This document shows positions 52,258 to 53,324 of a stretch of DNA of 53,324 nt, in pieces. The notes under the pieces were generated by a model. The model worked only from the letters and a program-made list of their open reading frames with translations, ran no database searches and was not told the DNA's origin. Origin of the DNA: Lachnospiraceae bacterium. Lineage in GTDB: Bacteria > Bacillota > Clostridia > Lachnospirales > Lachnospiraceae. The DNA lies in assembly GCA_011959105.1 (NCBI GenBank), contig BLLU01000056.1, positions 1 to 53,324 on the forward strand, read 5' to 3'. The first letter of the stretch is position 1, and the number at the start of each line of letters is the position of its first letter. The translations under genes and the position numbers were made by a program.

Positions 52258-52286
52258 ATCATATCACAAAACTTTTGATCTGTCTA
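52258..52286 (-). promoter_or_regulatory. Extended -10 promoter of tRNA-Arg
   Basis: Minus strand: TAGACA (52281-52286), 17 bases ending TGA, TATGAT (52258-52263). Confidence 0.7.
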
Positions 52287-52350
52287 TATCTTTTGATGGA
52301 AATTTTAAAATTTATCGAAATTTTAGAATTAGGGATAAAAACCTTTGAAT

Positions 52351-53256
52351 TTATAGAACTTCCATGACTTTTCCCGTGACCGCCTCATAGCGATACGGAT
52401 AATCGGACAACACTTCTTCCTCTTGAAGCTGGTTTCTGTTGATGTCCGCAATCATTTCATGCAGGCTTTCGCCGTTTTCCTTCCCGCCGTCCTGAAGCAG
52501 AATCACTTCATGTATGGAACTGGGCAGGATATAGAAGCTGCCTCCCAGACGCTGCGCCGCCTCCGCAAGGATTCCGGGGTACAAGACGGCGGCCGCCCCA
52601 TGGCAGTGTCTTTCATTGGACAGCACATACATATATTTGCCCGTTTCCCGCTGCAGCAGCCGCAGGTCTCCCAGTGCCTCTTCATCCAATATCCCTTTTA
52701 ACGCACTGTCCATGCCGCATAACTGGGCGGGAAAAAGTCCGGGAGTATTGCGCTCTGCAAGCTGCATCAGTTCCCGGTGGCAGGTCCCCCACATCTCCAT
52801 ATGAGTATTATGAATCTGGATCATACCCTGTCCCAGTTCCGGATGCTCATAGCTATAGTAAAAACAAATGGCCAGATCCAGAAAATCCACATGAGGAATG
52901 TCTTCCAGCAGGGCCTTATTCTTATCACGGTTCACCAGACGGTATACGATTCGTTCCCTGACTTTTTCAAAATCCTTGAAAAACTCCATATCCACATTTC
53001 CCCTGGGCAGTCCCCTGACGTACACTTCCAAGATCTTTCTGACTATATATTCCAATTCCGTTCCGTCCTCCAGCATCTCAAAAAAGCTGTCCAGATAAAT
53101 GGTAGGAGATACATTCTGTCCCTTTCGCAGGATGGTCATGCCATGCAGGAGCACATTGTTGTTCTTCCTGACTTCCTGTATCTGCACGCTGGTGTCCTTT
53201 CCCGCAATCTCCCGTACCTTTACCGTTACCAATTCTATAAATTTGTCTAACTTCAT
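52351..53256 (-). CDS. DUF5688-family protein
   Basis: A 301-residue cytoplasmic protein of a family expanded in Lachnospiraceae. Typical features: the N-terminal MKLDKFIELVTVKVREIAGK, the RKNNNVLLHGMTILRKGQNV stretch followed by SPTIYLDSFFEML, VRERIVYRLVNRDKNKALLE, and SFYILPSSIHEVILLQDGGK near the end. No catalytic motif is known. ATG 53256 with AGGAG about 7 bases upstream is preferred over the longer frame. Confidence 0.8.
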   Translation of the reverse strand: MKLDKFIELVTVKVREIAGKDTSVQIQEVRKNNNVLLHGMTILRKGQNVSPTIYLDSFFEMLEDGTELEYIVRKILEVYVRGLPRGNVDMEFFKDFEKVRERIVYRLVNRDKNKALLEDIPHVDFLDLAICFYYSYEHPELGQGMIQIHNTHMEMWGTCHRELMQLAERNTPGLFPAQLCGMDSALKGILDEEALGDLRLLQRETGKYMYVLSNERHCHGAAAVLYPGILAEAAQRLGGSFYILPSSIHEVILLQDGGKENGESLHEMIADINRNQLQEEEVLSDYPYRYEAVTGKVMEVL

Positions 53257-53324
53257 GCATTTTCTCCTATTATAGTTCCGCATTTCACCTACAGCACACC
53301 TTACTGGTGCGACATGCTTGGCCG
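53257..53324. other. Right edge, no gene visible
   Basis: Contains a TTCCGCAT motif as in the 45.3-kb repeat and an imperfect palindromic CACACC/GGTGCG stretch. The window may end inside a dispersed repeat. Confidence 0.4.

Overview
The window looks like a chromosomal piece of a Gram-positive anaerobe of the class Clostridia, most likely family Lachnospiraceae. The evidence is strong AGGAGG ribosome binding sites, a T-box in front of pheST, families I associate with Lachnospiraceae (Rpn/PD-(D/E)XK transposase-like protein, DUF4854-like lipoprotein, DUF5688 protein), a SpoIID-domain protein and NADP-type glutamate dehydrogenase. This family-level assignment comes from recalled family knowledge, not from a search.

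Bases 1 to about 19.3 kb are one end of a prophage or related integrative element. Almost every gene there runs leftward from a divergent repressor/Cro-like switch at 16.5-17.2 kb. The order, in the direction of transcription, is: Cro-like and XRE regulators, a SleB-like cell wall hydrolase, RecT + DUF1351 + PD-(D/E)XK exonuclease (recombination), a DnaD-like replisome organiser and a DnaC-like loader (replication), small conserved phage proteins, ASCH protein, RusA resolvase, HD-domain protein, several unknowns, and an ArpU-like late regulator. After a candidate stand-alone structured small RNA (about 4178-4366) comes a separate, self-promoted operon at the left edge: ribbon-helix-helix protein, an atypical HAD-fold protein with a C-terminal sliding-clamp motif, an internal terminator, two paralogous ParB-like proteins, a ParB-ParB-methyltransferase fusion, and a methyltransferase cut by the window edge. 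The repressor and a 580-residue large serine recombinase run rightward and end next to the 3' end of host queA, so the right attachment site should lie near 19.27-19.35 kb. The other prophage end and the virion genes are outside the window.

From 19.3 kb on the content is host chromosome, mostly leftward: queA, an M18 aminopeptidase, T-box-controlled pheST, an Rpn-family protein, YihY/BrkB membrane protein, SpoIID-domain protein, a candidate ncRNA, a duplicated-domain lipoprotein (rightward), PEP carboxykinase, an M24 aminopeptidase, deoC, a cell-surface type I pullulanase, citrate synthase (rightward), an ABC exporter pair with a LytTR/GHKL two-component system and a truncated third exporter, gdhA, a small unknown protein, an SH3-domain membrane protein, tRNA-Arg(CCG) and a DUF5688 protein. 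PckA, citrate synthase and GdhA sit around the PEP/oxaloacetate/2-oxoglutarate node, but they are separate transcription units.

The least explained items are the ParB/HAD/methyltransferase cassette, the structured RNA beside it, a second candidate ncRNA near 30.4 kb, the tRNA transcript closed by a 14-bp stem, and a tandem hairpin repeat at 45.3-45.5 kb. All calls were made by eye; no homology search or folding program was run.
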